Under the pieces are notes generated by a model. It was not told the origin of the DNA. It saw only the letters and a list, made by a program, of their open reading frames with translations, and made no database searches. From an uncultured Sphingobacteriales bacterium (GTDB taxonomy: Bacteria > Bacteroidota > Bacteroidia > Chitinophagales > Chitinophagaceae), in assembly GCA_946479435.1 (NCBI GenBank), contig CAMLFX010000007.1:1-56515 (forward strand): DNA of 56,515 nt, in the 5' to 3' direction. Shown in pieces: positions 36,869-45,487 of this stretch (positions are counted from its first letter, which is position 1; each line of letters starts with the position of its first letter). A program made the position numbers and the translations under genes.

Positions 36869-38548
36869 TTAAAATAAATTTTCCGGCACAGCTTCTACAA
36901 GCTTCCGGGTATAAGGATGCGAAGGGTGTTGCAAGACATCTTTCGCATTTCCTTTTTCTATAATTTCTCCTTTTTCCATCACCATTACCCTATCGCTCAT
37001 ATAATATACAACGGAAAGGTCGTGCGAAACAAATAGATATGATAACCCCAATTTATATTGAAGTTCCTTCAGCAGGTTAAGTATTTGTGCTTGTACACTT
37101 ACATCAAGTGCAGAAACACTCTCATCGCATATTAATAATTTCGGGCGTACGCTTAAGGCTCTTGCTATGCCTATTCTTTGCCTCTGCCCGCCCGAGAACT
37201 GGTGTGGGTAACGTTTTGCCGCATCTTCGGGTAAGTGCACCATAGCAAGTAACCTGGCAACTTCACCTTCTACATCTTTTCCCTGTACTATATTATGCTT
37301 ACGCAATGGCTCGGCAAGAATATCACCTATCATCATCCTGGGATTTAGAGATGCATAAGGATCCTGGAAGATCATTTGAATATCTTTCCTTACAGTATTC
37401 CATTCTTGTAAAGATATTTTTGCAAGATCTTTACCTTCAAATAATATTTGTCCTTCTTGTATAGGTAGCAGTCCCATCAAGCTACGGCTTATTGTACTCT
37501 TTCCACAACCGCTTTCACCAACAAGGCCAAGCGTTTCACCTTTATTCAGTGTAAATGAAACGTTGTTTACTGCCTTAAAATATGACTTTACTTTTCCCCA
37601 TAGGTTGCGCTCATTTTCAAACCAAATTTTGAGATCATTTACTTCTAAAAGTTTTTCGGAAACATCGTTACATACCGGAAGTGATTTTTCTGTTACATTG
37701 TTTGAAAAATAGTCTGCAACAACTGGCAATATTTTACCTTTTTGATTGGGTTTTGGTTTACATGCTATCAACGCCTTTGTATAAGCTTGTGAAGGCACTG
37801 ATAAAACTTGCCTAACATCCCCTGCTTCAACAATACGCCCTTTATACATCACTAAAATGTTATTAGCAATTGTAGCTGCCAGCGACAGATCGTGCGTAAT
37901 AAATACCATAGCCATGTTGTATTGTTGTTGCAGGCTATGCATCAGTTGCACTATTTCTTTTTGTACTGTTACATCCAGTGCCGTTGTTGGCTCATCAGCA
38001 ATTAATAGCTTAGGCCTGTTACACATAGCCATAGCTATTACTACCCGTTGCTTTTGCCCGCCTGAAAGCTGATGCGGATATCTGTTATATATTTTATTTG
38101 GGTCGGGTAGCTTAACCTGGTCCAGCCATTCTATAGCCTGGATATATGCCTCTCTAGGGCTTATTTCCTGATGCAGTAATATGCATTCCCTAAGTTGTTC
38201 ACCTACACTCATTACAGGATTCAGGGCACTCATAGGCTCTTGAAAAACCATACTGATTTCCCTGCCTCTTACATGCTGCCATGCGCGGCTTCCTAGCCCA
38301 ATTAAATTAATTTCCTCAACTGAATTATTAAAGAGAATACTGCCCGAAACGTATGCGTTATTAGGCAACAAACCCATTACGGATAATGCTGTAAGTGATT
38401 TGCCGGAGCCACTTTCACCTACAATAGCCAGTGTTTCACCTTCCTTAATCGAAAAAGAAATATTGTCAACAGCTTTATAAGGTTCTTTATCTCCGAAAGA
38501 AATGGATAAATTATCAACAGATAATATCAAAGTATTATCATTTATCAA
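36869..38548 (-). CDS. Double ABC ATPase (DppD-DppF type)
   Basis: The 559-residue protein joins two ATPase domains as in GsiA or YejF. The first (about 8-260) has GESGSGKS (44-51), LSGGQKQR and LLIADEPT; the second (about 305-550) has GESGCGKS, FSGGQRQR and LLICDESVSALDVS. Both have oligopeptide-type C-terminal extensions (QAYTKALI and HPYTRKLVEAVPENLF). Such proteins energise import of peptides or related nutrients, but no permease or binding protein is adjacent. Its ATG overlaps the AMP nucleosidase stop in an ATGA junction, so the two are coupled. Confidence 0.9.
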   Translation of the reverse strand: MINDNTLILSVDNLSISFGDKEPYKAVDNISFSIKEGETLAIVGESGSGKSLTALSVMGLLPNNAYVSGSILFNNSVEEINLIGLGSRAWQHVRGREISMVFQEPMSALNPVMSVGEQLRECILLHQEISPREAYIQAIEWLDQVKLPDPNKIYNRYPHQLSGGQKQRVVIAMAMCNRPKLLIADEPTTALDVTVQKEIVQLMHSLQQQYNMAMVFITHDLSLAATIANNILVMYKGRIVEAGDVRQVLSVPSQAYTKALIACKPKPNQKGKILPVVADYFSNNVTEKSLPVCNDVSEKLLEVNDLKIWFENERNLWGKVKSYFKAVNNVSFTLNKGETLGLVGESGCGKSTISRSLMGLLPIQEGQILFEGKDLAKISLQEWNTVRKDIQMIFQDPYASLNPRMMIGDILAEPLRKHNIVQGKDVEGEVARLLAMVHLPEDAAKRYPHQFSGGQRQRIGIARALSVRPKLLICDESVSALDVSVQAQILNLLKELQYKLGLSYLFVSHDLSVVYYMSDRVMVMEKGEIIEKGNAKDVLQHPSHPYTRKLVEAVPENLF

Positions 38549-39315
38549 AACTTCAGATGTTTTACAGTAAGCCCTTTGTTTATTAATTGCTTTAGTGAAC
38601 CTATACCCATTTCCAGGTGCCTGTTCACATATTTTTTAGTAACCGCTACATCACCTTCTGCAGTTTTTACGCCTTCAGGTGTCATTGGTTGGTCTGACAC
38701 CAACAGCAGCGCGCCGGTAGGTATTTTATTAAAGAAACCAACAGAAAATATAGTAGCTGTTTCCATATCAATGGCCATAGCCCTGATGCGCTTCAAGTAG
38801 TCCTTGAAATCATCATCATGTTCCCATATTCTGCGGTTCGTAGTATATACAGTTCCAGTCCAGTAGTCGAAAGAATTATCACGTATAGTTGTTGAAATTG
38901 CTTTTTGGAGGGCAAATGCCGGCAAAGCGGGAACTTCTGTGGGGAAATAGTCGCCGCTTGTACCTTCCCCTCTTATAGCGGCTATTGGCAAAATAAAATC
39001 TCCTACATCTATTTTCTTTTTCAAGGCACCGCATTTTCCTAAAAAAAGCACGGCTTTAGGTTCTATAGCCGATAGCAGATCCATAATAGTGGCTGCGCTG
39101 GCACTACCCATACCAAAATTAATTATAGTTATCCCTTCGGCGGTAGCGCATAACATAGGTTTATCTATTCCTGCCACCTCTACATCATGCATTTCCGCAA
39201 ACTGGGTTACATAATTGCTGAAATTGCATAGAATAATATACTTCCCAAAGTTATCCAGCTTTTGCCCTGTATATCTCGGCAGCCAGTTCTCTACTATGTC
39301 CTGTTTTGTCTTCAT
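38545..39315 (-). CDS. amn: AMP nucleosidase
   Basis: The 256-residue enzyme resembles the short Bacteroidota AMP nucleosidase of the PNP/UDP phosphorylase family, splitting AMP to adenine and ribose 5-phosphate. Visible segments are INFGMGSASAATIMDLLSAIEPKAVLFLGKCGALKKKIDVGDFILP and the purine-binding AIDMETATIFSVGFF, where the Glu is catalytic in the family. The name is from the Bacteroidota short type; another nucleoside phosphorylase activity cannot be ruled out. It is translationally coupled to the downstream ABC ATPase. Confidence 0.8.
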   Translation of the reverse strand: MKTKQDIVENWLPRYTGQKLDNFGKYIILCNFSNYVTQFAEMHDVEVAGIDKPMLCATAEGITIINFGMGSASAATIMDLLSAIEPKAVLFLGKCGALKKKIDVGDFILPIAAIRGEGTSGDYFPTEVPALPAFALQKAISTTIRDNSFDYWTGTVYTTNRRIWEHDDDFKDYLKRIRAMAIDMETATIFSVGFFNKIPTGALLLVSDQPMTPEGVKTAEGDVAVTKKYVNRHLEMGIGSLKQLINKGLTVKHLKF

Positions 39316-39405
39316 TGTCTTATTAAAGTTAAGAATTTGCAGCCAATCGTTTCTCTGTCAAATCACCAACAGTCTATTATTATTTCGTTTATTTTACAAT
39401 GTCGT

Positions 39406-39852
39406 ATGGTTAATATCAACTTCTCTTCAATACAGCTTCAACTCAAAAATCAAGACGGTAAAATTTATGTATTTGACCTTGTCAGGAAAAAATGGCTGGT
39501 ATTAACACCAGAAGAACATGTCAGGCAATGTATGATCAATTATCTCATTACGCATCTGGCCTACCCCGTAAGTTTAATATCAGTAGAGAAAAAAATAATA
39601 GTAGAAGGCTTAGCTAAACGTTTTGACATTGTTGTCTATAGCAGGGATAACCATACCCCCTGGATGCTTATCGAGTGTAAAGCACCGGATGTACCGTTGA
39701 CTGAAAACACATTGCATCAGCTATTGAACTATCAAAATAAAATGCAATGCAGCTATTGGGTACTCACGAACGGACATCAAACTTATTGTGCTGACGCAAC
39801 TATACAAACTAATATAAAGTGGATGGATAACTTACCTTCCTATAGCTTTTAG
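39406..39852 (+). CDS. Stand-alone HsdR N-terminal-like PD-(D/E)XK protein
   Basis: From ATG 39406 the protein has 148 residues and resembles the N-terminal domain of type I restriction HsdR subunits (HSDR_N_2). A nuclease-type motif is visible: Glu37 in PEEHVRQ, Asp74 in KRFDIVVY and Glu90-x-Lys92 in LIECKAP, followed by LHQLLNYQ and YWVLTNG. No HsdM, HsdS or helicase is nearby, so it is not a type I restriction system. Such small proteins are widespread in Bacteroidota and their role is not known to me. An upstream frame to 39262 lacks family similarity. Its end overlaps ctpA by 21 bases. Confidence 0.8.
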   Translation: MVNINFSSIQLQLKNQDGKIYVFDLVRKKWLVLTPEEHVRQCMINYLITHLAYPVSLISVEKKIIVEGLAKRFDIVVYSRDNHTPWMLIECKAPDVPLTENTLHQLLNYQNKMQCSYWVLTNGHQTYCADATIQTNIKWMDNLPSYSF

Positions 39853-41472
39853 ATAAGTGTCGCTGTGTAATACCTTAATGGCTGTTTTCACTGCGTTGTC
39901 ATCTTGTACGGCTATTGTGTAATAACCATTATTACCAAATAATATCCTGGCCAGCTGCGCCTGCATTTGCAGTTTAAGGTAATTTTTGTTGAATGGTACT
40001 GAAAGTATTTTTGCCGCTATCTTTTTCTCTACTGGCCGCAGCACTTTTATATATTCTATCACCAGGCTATCAGCATTGTATCGGGCATTAAAATCCTTTA
40101 TCGATTTATATTTAAGCAAATCGGCTCTGTGCTTCATATAATAATCCCACACCTCATTCTTCATTTCATCGGTGTACACGATGTTCAGCAGTGCATTAGA
40201 TAATTTTGCGGTATCATAAGGCACATATATATCTGGCTTTATGCCTCCGCCTGCATACATTACACGTTTATTAGAAGTATAATATTTCGTAGTATCGCTT
40301 AGGTGTGTAGTATCATTGCCTATAAGCTCTCCGCTTTCAAATCTTTTTGCAAAATCATTTTCGTAGGCATCCCTGCCTTTGGCAAAAGAGCGTTGAATAC
40401 TTCGGCCTGAAGGTGTGTAATATTTTGCTGTGGTTAGTCGCAGCCCTGCGCCATTATCCATGTCATACTGTTCTTGTACTAGTCCTTTGCCATAACTTCT
40501 GCGCCCCACTATTACACCCCTATCCCAATCTTGTATAGCACCCGCTAATATTTCACTTGCAGAGGCTGAACTTTCATCTATTAAAACTGCAAGTCTTCCC
40601 TTTTCAAAAATCCCCTTTTTCTCAGCTTTATATTCTTTGCGTGGTGAATTTTTTCCTTGAGTATAAACTAATAGCTTGTTGTCATCCAATAATTCGTCCA
40701 AAATTTCTGTAGCAGCATTTAAATACCCACCGGCATTTTGCCTCAAATCAACAATAAGCATTTCCATGCCTTTACCCCTAAGTACCTTAAAGGCCTTCAT
40801 GAATTCGTTGTATGTGTTAGCACCAAATTTATTAATCCTGATATAGCCTGTTACACTATCCAGCATTATATCTGCTATCACACTATATACAGGTACAACA
40901 TCGCGTTTTATTTGTACTGTTTTGGTTTTATTATCTAAAGGCTGCAGAAGGGTCACATATACTTTACTATATTGTTTCCCTTTCAGCATTTTAATGATAC
41001 GCTCAGAAGTAATGTTCTTACCCGCCACCACACTATCTCCAACTTTTATTAATTGGTCGCCCACCTCTACTCCAGCCATGTTTGCCGGCCCTTCGTTTAT
41101 TACTGATGTTACTTGGATAGTATCCCTTACTATTGAAAACTCTACACCGATACCAAAGAAACTACCATCCAGTTCCTCATTCATTTCATCATACTCATTG
41201 GCAGGTATATATACCGTATGCGGATCAAGATGGCTCAGAATACCCGTAATAGCATCTTCATACAAAGCATCTTTTTTTATACTATCTACGTATTTAGCAT
41301 CTACCAGATCTATTATCTGCTCAAGCCTGTCATTGCGTTCAAGCGTCTGTATATCTCGTTTATTACGTAGTGTATCCCTTAAGTTAAATCCCAGTATCAT
41401 GCCAAAGATCAATATAAATGCAAACAACAGGGGCATCCATACATTGAGCTTACCGGGTTTTTTATCGTCCAT
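39832..41472 (-). CDS. C-terminal processing protease (S41, CtpA/Prc-like)
   Basis: The 546-residue protein has an N-terminal membrane anchor (about 10-30, VWMPLLFAFILIFGMILGF), a conserved region (LDPHTVYIPANEYDEMNEELDGSFFGIGVEF), a PDZ domain (about 100-180) and the S41 core: LIVDLRQNAGGYLNAA, DESSASASEILAGA with the catalytic Ser, and GRRSYGKGLVQ with the Lys. It should act in the periplasm, trimming or degrading proteins at their C-termini. A C-terminal helical region (about 425-546) follows. Convergent with the PD-(D/E)XK gene and overlapping it by 21 bases. Confidence 0.93.
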   Translation of the reverse strand: MDDKKPGKLNVWMPLLFAFILIFGMILGFNLRDTLRNKRDIQTLERNDRLEQIIDLVDAKYVDSIKKDALYEDAITGILSHLDPHTVYIPANEYDEMNEELDGSFFGIGVEFSIVRDTIQVTSVINEGPANMAGVEVGDQLIKVGDSVVAGKNITSERIIKMLKGKQYSKVYVTLLQPLDNKTKTVQIKRDVVPVYSVIADIMLDSVTGYIRINKFGANTYNEFMKAFKVLRGKGMEMLIVDLRQNAGGYLNAATEILDELLDDNKLLVYTQGKNSPRKEYKAEKKGIFEKGRLAVLIDESSASASEILAGAIQDWDRGVIVGRRSYGKGLVQEQYDMDNGAGLRLTTAKYYTPSGRSIQRSFAKGRDAYENDFAKRFESGELIGNDTTHLSDTTKYYTSNKRVMYAGGGIKPDIYVPYDTAKLSNALLNIVYTDEMKNEVWDYYMKHRADLLKYKSIKDFNARYNADSLVIEYIKVLRPVEKKIAAKILSVPFNKNYLKLQMQAQLARILFGNNGYYTIAVQDDNAVKTAIKVLHSDTYLKAIGR

Positions 41473-41609
41473 TTCTTTGAAAAAGTGACCGCAAAGTTAG
41501 CAGCATTTAATCATTAAATAATAAAGTAATAAAGCACAAAAAGAAATATTTTCATAGCATTAGGAAAATCTTCCTGGTCTGTGCAAATTTGTAAACAAAC
41601 TACTTCCTT

Positions 41610-42449
41610 ATGGCTTTACTTTTGGCGGAGAGTGGATCTACAAAAACAGATTGGTGCTACCTTCAAAAAGGTAAAAAACCAAGCCATCACCAAACAACAG
41701 GTATCAACCCTAACCTTCAGACGCAAAAAGAAATTGAAGCTGTAGTAAACGATGAACTGAACTGGAATATATCTGGCAAACCTGTCAGTGATTTGTACTA
41801 TTATGGCGCAGGCCTTGGTAATACAACCAGTAAACAATTGGTAAAAAAAATCCTTTCTGCCAGGTTCAAGCAAACAAAAATAGAGGTAGCCTGCGATATG
41901 TTAGCTGCATCAAGAGGCTTAGCAGGCAACAACAAAGGCATTGTATGCATTCTGGGTACAGGTAGCAATGCTTGTTATTATGATGGAAAGAAAATAAAAG
42001 AAAAATTACCGTCACTGGGGTTTATTGCCGGCGACGAAGGTAGCGGCAACCATTTAGGTAAACGTGTACTACAGTATTATGCCTACAATACTTTTGACGA
42101 TGAACTACGAATGGATTTTGAGCAAAGATTCGGAAACGACTTACAAGAAATTATACGCACCTTATATAAAAACCAATTCCCAAACCGTTACCTGGCTGGT
42201 TTTGTAACCTTATTAAAACACAACAGAGGCCATTTCATGGTTGAAAACATACTTGAAGACTGTTTAAGCGACTTTTTCCAGCATCATATACTCAAGCTGA
42301 GAAAAAGCTGGAGTCTTCCTATCCATTTCACCGGCTCTGTGGCTTATGAGTTTAAAGATGTCATTAAAGGGATGTGTGGCCAATATGAGCTTGAATTAGG
42401 TACCATAGAAAAAAGCCCTCTCGAAGGGTTAATAAGGTACCATAACTAA
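41610..42449 (+). CDS. BadF/BcrA-type ATPase, probable GlcNAc kinase-like
   Basis: The 279-residue actin-fold protein has the phosphate-1 loop LLLAESGSTKTDWCYL (about 3-18), a second phosphate-binding VCILGTGSNACYYDG (about 112-126) and a GFIAGDEGSGNHLGKR (about 137-152) segment of N-acetylglucosamine kinase/BadF-BcrA relatives. In Bacteroidota this type is often annotated as a sugar kinase for amino sugars from the cell wall; the exact substrate is not readable. It stands alone between ctpA and the ompA hairpin. Confidence 0.8.
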   Translation: MALLLAESGSTKTDWCYLQKGKKPSHHQTTGINPNLQTQKEIEAVVNDELNWNISGKPVSDLYYYGAGLGNTTSKQLVKKILSARFKQTKIEVACDMLAASRGLAGNNKGIVCILGTGSNACYYDGKKIKEKLPSLGFIAGDEGSGNHLGKRVLQYYAYNTFDDELRMDFEQRFGNDLQEIIRTLYKNQFPNRYLAGFVTLLKHNRGHFMVENILEDCLSDFFQHHILKLRKSWSLPIHFTGSVAYEFKDVIKGMCGQYELELGTIEKSPLEGLIRYHN

Positions 42450-42487
42450 TCAACCCAAATTTTAAGCATAAAATATTCCAGTAAAAG

Positions 42488-42515
42488 AAAAGCCCCGCAT
42501 AACGCGGGGCTTTTT
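42488..42515. terminator. Bidirectional terminator
   Basis: AAAAGCCCCGC (42488-42498) pairs perfectly with GCGGGGCTTTT (42504-42514) around 5 bases. A and T runs flank the stem on both sides, so it can end both the kinase transcript and the leftward OmpA transcript. Confidence 0.92.
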
Positions 42516-42532
42516 CAATATATCTGATAAGT

Positions 42533-44257
42533 TTATTTCAGATTAGGGAATGGAGGAGGAACGTTAGCCGGACCTTCTTCACCAGGCATTGCAGAACGAT
42601 ACATAACAGAGTTTGCATCACCAGCTTGGCCATATTGGAAGATAAAGCGGTTACGATCGATACCATTCTTTTCGCTCATTTGTTCAATGATTGAATTAAC
42701 GCGTTCCCATGAACGTTGTTGTTGCATTTTGCTAGCATTACCAGCACCTATGATAACAACTTTACATGTTGGGTTAGCTTGCATTTGGGCAGCTAAAGTA
42801 GAAAGCTGAGCAGAAGAAGCAGCGTTCAATTTAGCTGAGCTACCAGAGAATGATATGCTACCTGCCATAATGTTGCCACAAGCAGATGAAACAGTACCAC
42901 AACCTTCTGGACAAGGGCATTTACCAACACCATCAGCATCAACTGGTTGACATTCTGTAGGAGTGATCAGTTGTTTATCACGATCATCAGGTACACCGTC
43001 ACCATCAGTATCCATTGGGCAACCGTGAGCATCTACAGCTATACCGGCAGCAGTACCAGGACATTTGTCGAATTGATCAGTTACACCATCACCGTCTGCA
43101 TCAGGCAGAACCGGATCAGGAAGGATCATGTGACGTGGGTAGCTAAGTTCGTTATAAGCATGGTCAAGTGGATTAACCCAGTACAGAGGCTCAACATTTT
43201 TACGTGCATTACCTAAGTTGAAGTTAAGACCTAAAGACAAGTAGTTGATACCATCAGTGCTAGGTGTAATTTGTCCACCAGACCTAAAACGGTGACCATC
43301 TAACATATCTTCACCTACAGCCATTGAGTAACGGTCTTCAATTTGAAGATTTACGCGTTTGCTCAGGCGGAATTGCGCACCAACACCTACACTTGGAGTG
43401 AAAGCAACAAGCTTATCATCTAGAATAGTAGCGTGTTCAGCAGCGTAGTTATCAGTCCATGCATTTGATTCATAAGTATCATCCATACCATCTTGCAGGT
43501 TTTTACGGATGTCAGAAGCGTTTGCTCTTGTTAAAGCAATACCACCTGTTTCAGCAATTGATTGAAACGGATATGGATCATAATTACCTGTAACATCATT
43601 TACAGCGTTAACACGAGTTTTCCATGCAGTAGCACCCAAACCTACAAAACCGTAAAGTGATGTAGAGATCTTAGCTTTATGGAAGCGGATGTTATTAGTA
43701 GAAGCCATCAGGTCAAAGTTCAGCGAGTGAGCTTCAGTCCTGTAGTTTCTTGCTACTGTATTATTAGGTGCAGCTGCTTTGGTATAATCAAAACCATTTG
43801 TTTCGCCACTCCATACTTGTTCTTTTTGTACAAAGTTTTGATCTACAGCTGTGCGATCTAAGCCCATAGCAACACCATATATGTATTGCAGACGAGTAGA
43901 TAGCGTATATCCCCAAGCCTTACGTACATGTGCGTGGAAACCGTATCCACCTTTTTGCCATAAGAAAAGGGTAGGAACATCACCGGCAATGTTATACAAA
44001 CCGCCACCTACGCCTATTTCCCACATGTTGCTTGGTTTAGCAGGGAATGCGTATTGATGGTTCAGATACTTACGGTGTTGAGCCATTCTCGATTTTGGCA
44101 CATAGCTTGAATCCAGAACATCGTAGCTCTGACCGCGATAAGTCATATCGCGACCTGACCACTGTGCCCCTGAAGATCCGCTTTCTTGTGCAAAGGCTGG
44201 TTGCAATGCCATTGTTGAGCATATACCAGCTAGCAATAGGTACTTTTTGTTGACCAT
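42533..44257 (-). CDS. OmpA-family protein with thrombospondin type 3 repeats
   Basis: The 574-residue protein has a signal peptide (about 1-23, PAFAQ), an N-terminal barrel-like domain (about 60-360), Asp-rich calcium-binding type 3 repeats (DADGDGVTDQFDKCPGT and DTDGDGVPDDRD, about 388-430), a Cys-rich linker (CPCPEGCG), and a C-terminal OmpA-like domain (about 460-570). In the latter the Arg of ERVNSIIEQM is kept, but the usual GHTD is replaced by GAGNAS, so peptidoglycan binding may be weak or altered. It should be abundant in the outer membrane; the upstream promoter is one of the clearest in the window. Confidence 0.87.
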   Translation of the reverse strand: MVNKKYLLLAGICSTMALQPAFAQESGSSGAQWSGRDMTYRGQSYDVLDSSYVPKSRMAQHRKYLNHQYAFPAKPSNMWEIGVGGGLYNIAGDVPTLFLWQKGGYGFHAHVRKAWGYTLSTRLQYIYGVAMGLDRTAVDQNFVQKEQVWSGETNGFDYTKAAAPNNTVARNYRTEAHSLNFDLMASTNNIRFHKAKISTSLYGFVGLGATAWKTRVNAVNDVTGNYDPYPFQSIAETGGIALTRANASDIRKNLQDGMDDTYESNAWTDNYAAEHATILDDKLVAFTPSVGVGAQFRLSKRVNLQIEDRYSMAVGEDMLDGHRFRSGGQITPSTDGINYLSLGLNFNLGNARKNVEPLYWVNPLDHAYNELSYPRHMILPDPVLPDADGDGVTDQFDKCPGTAAGIAVDAHGCPMDTDGDGVPDDRDKQLITPTECQPVDADGVGKCPCPEGCGTVSSACGNIMAGSISFSGSSAKLNAASSAQLSTLAAQMQANPTCKVVIIGAGNASKMQQQRSWERVNSIIEQMSEKNGIDRNRFIFQYGQAGDANSVMYRSAMPGEEGPANVPPPFPNLK

Positions 44258-44308
44258 AACAGATTTGTTTATTTAAACAATTTTGGTTAAATTATTAAAT
44301 ATTTCGAA

Positions 44309-44339
44309 CAAAGGTATATTTCCCCTGTGAAAAGAACAA
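44309..44339 (-). promoter_or_regulatory. Bacteroidota promoter of the ompA-like gene
   Basis: On the minus strand a TTG (plus CAA 44337-44339) lies 20 bases before TACCTTTG (plus CAAAGGTA 44309-44316), matching the TTG-N19/20-TAnnTTTG consensus. The start would be near 44302, giving about 45 bases of A/T-rich leader, common for highly expressed genes in this phylum. Confidence 0.72.
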
Positions 44340-44463
44340 AAATATAAATCTTTTTTTGTCTTTTGCAAACAAGGATATTCAAGTTTTATGCCAGAAAATT
44401 TGTTCTACCTTTAACACTCAGTAATTGCATTCATATTAGTCAAGCTCATTCCCACACACTTTA

Positions 44464-45426
44464 ATGCAACTTGTTAAGCAGGTAATAGGCTCCGAGCTAT
44501 CCATATTCGAGAAGAAATTTGCCGAAAGCGTAAAAGGCTCAAACGCTTTACTAGACAGCATTATGCGCTTTATTATTCGCCGGAAAGGCAAACAAATGCG
44601 CCCTATGTTTGTATTCCTTTCAGCTAAGATAGCAGGCGAAATAAATGAAGCAACTTATCGCGCTGCATCGCTTATAGAATTATTACATACTGCCACTTTA
44701 GTACACGATGATGTGGTAGATAACTCCATGATTCGTAGAAATTTTTTCTCAATCAATGCTTTGTGGAAAAACAAGATAGCTGTGCTGGTGGGCGACTATC
44801 TGCTATCTAAGGGGTTATTACTGTCTTTACAACACGATGATTATCAAATATTAAAAATAACATCGCGTGCTGTAAAGGAAATGAGTGAAGGTGAATTGCT
44901 GCAAATGGAAAAAGCTCGTAAACTTGACATTAAAGAAGATGTCTATTTTGAGATTATTCGGGCAAAAACAGCATCACTTTTATCTGCTGCTTGTGCAGCA
45001 GGCGCTTATTCAGCTCATTCAAATAGCGAAGAATCGGAAACATTCAGGCTTTTAGGTGAAAAACTGGGCATCGCATTTCAGATAATGGATGACCTCTTCG
45101 ACTATGGCGAAGAGGATATAGGCAAACCTACCGGTATCGATATAAAGGAAAAGAAAATGACCTTGCCTTTAATATATGCCCTGCAAAACACTGATAACCA
45201 AACAAAAAAGAGAATAATCTATATTATTAAAAATCAAAACACGAACAAAGCAAAAGTGAAAGAGGTAATTGATTTTGTAAAAAGTACTGGTGGTATAGAT
45301 TATGCAAAGGAAAAAATGAAGGAGTATCAGCAGGAGGCAAAGCAAATATTATTGCAATATCCGCCATCTGCTGCCCGCGATGCTATGGAAGAGCTTGTTG
45401 AATATGTAATACAAAGGAAACATTAG
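44464..45426 (+). CDS. Polyprenyl diphosphate synthase
   Basis: The 320-residue trans-isoprenyl diphosphate synthase has both Asp-rich motifs: LVHDDVVDNSMIRR (DDxxD about 84-88) and QIMDDLFDYGEEDIGKPTG (DDxxD about 208-212), plus GKQMRPMFVFLS near residues 43-54. It condenses isopentenyl diphosphate with allylic diphosphates to make the long side chain of menaquinone or a carrier lipid precursor; octaprenyl-type is the likely group, but chain length cannot be read reliably. It lies 61 bases before uvrA. Confidence 0.92.
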   Translation: MQLVKQVIGSELSIFEKKFAESVKGSNALLDSIMRFIIRRKGKQMRPMFVFLSAKIAGEINEATYRAASLIELLHTATLVHDDVVDNSMIRRNFFSINALWKNKIAVLVGDYLLSKGLLLSLQHDDYQILKITSRAVKEMSEGELLQMEKARKLDIKEDVYFEIIRAKTASLLSAACAAGAYSAHSNSEESETFRLLGEKLGIAFQIMDDLFDYGEEDIGKPTGIDIKEKKMTLPLIYALQNTDNQTKKRIIYIIKNQNTNKAKVKEVIDFVKSTGGIDYAKEKMKEYQQEAKQILLQYPPSAARDAMEELVEYVIQRKH

Positions 45427-45487
45427 CCAGGTTTAAATTTTCATTTGTACTGCATCATTTCATTTAAATTGCAGTTCAGGAGTCAAC

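Noticed and set aside
39262..39405. Upstream extension of the PD-(D/E)XK gene
   Set aside because: It overlaps the AMP nucleosidase start on the other strand and is not like the family; ATG 39406 is better.
41590..41601. TTTGTAAACAAA palindrome before the kinase gene
   Set aside because: Short and A/T-rich, expected by chance in this base composition.
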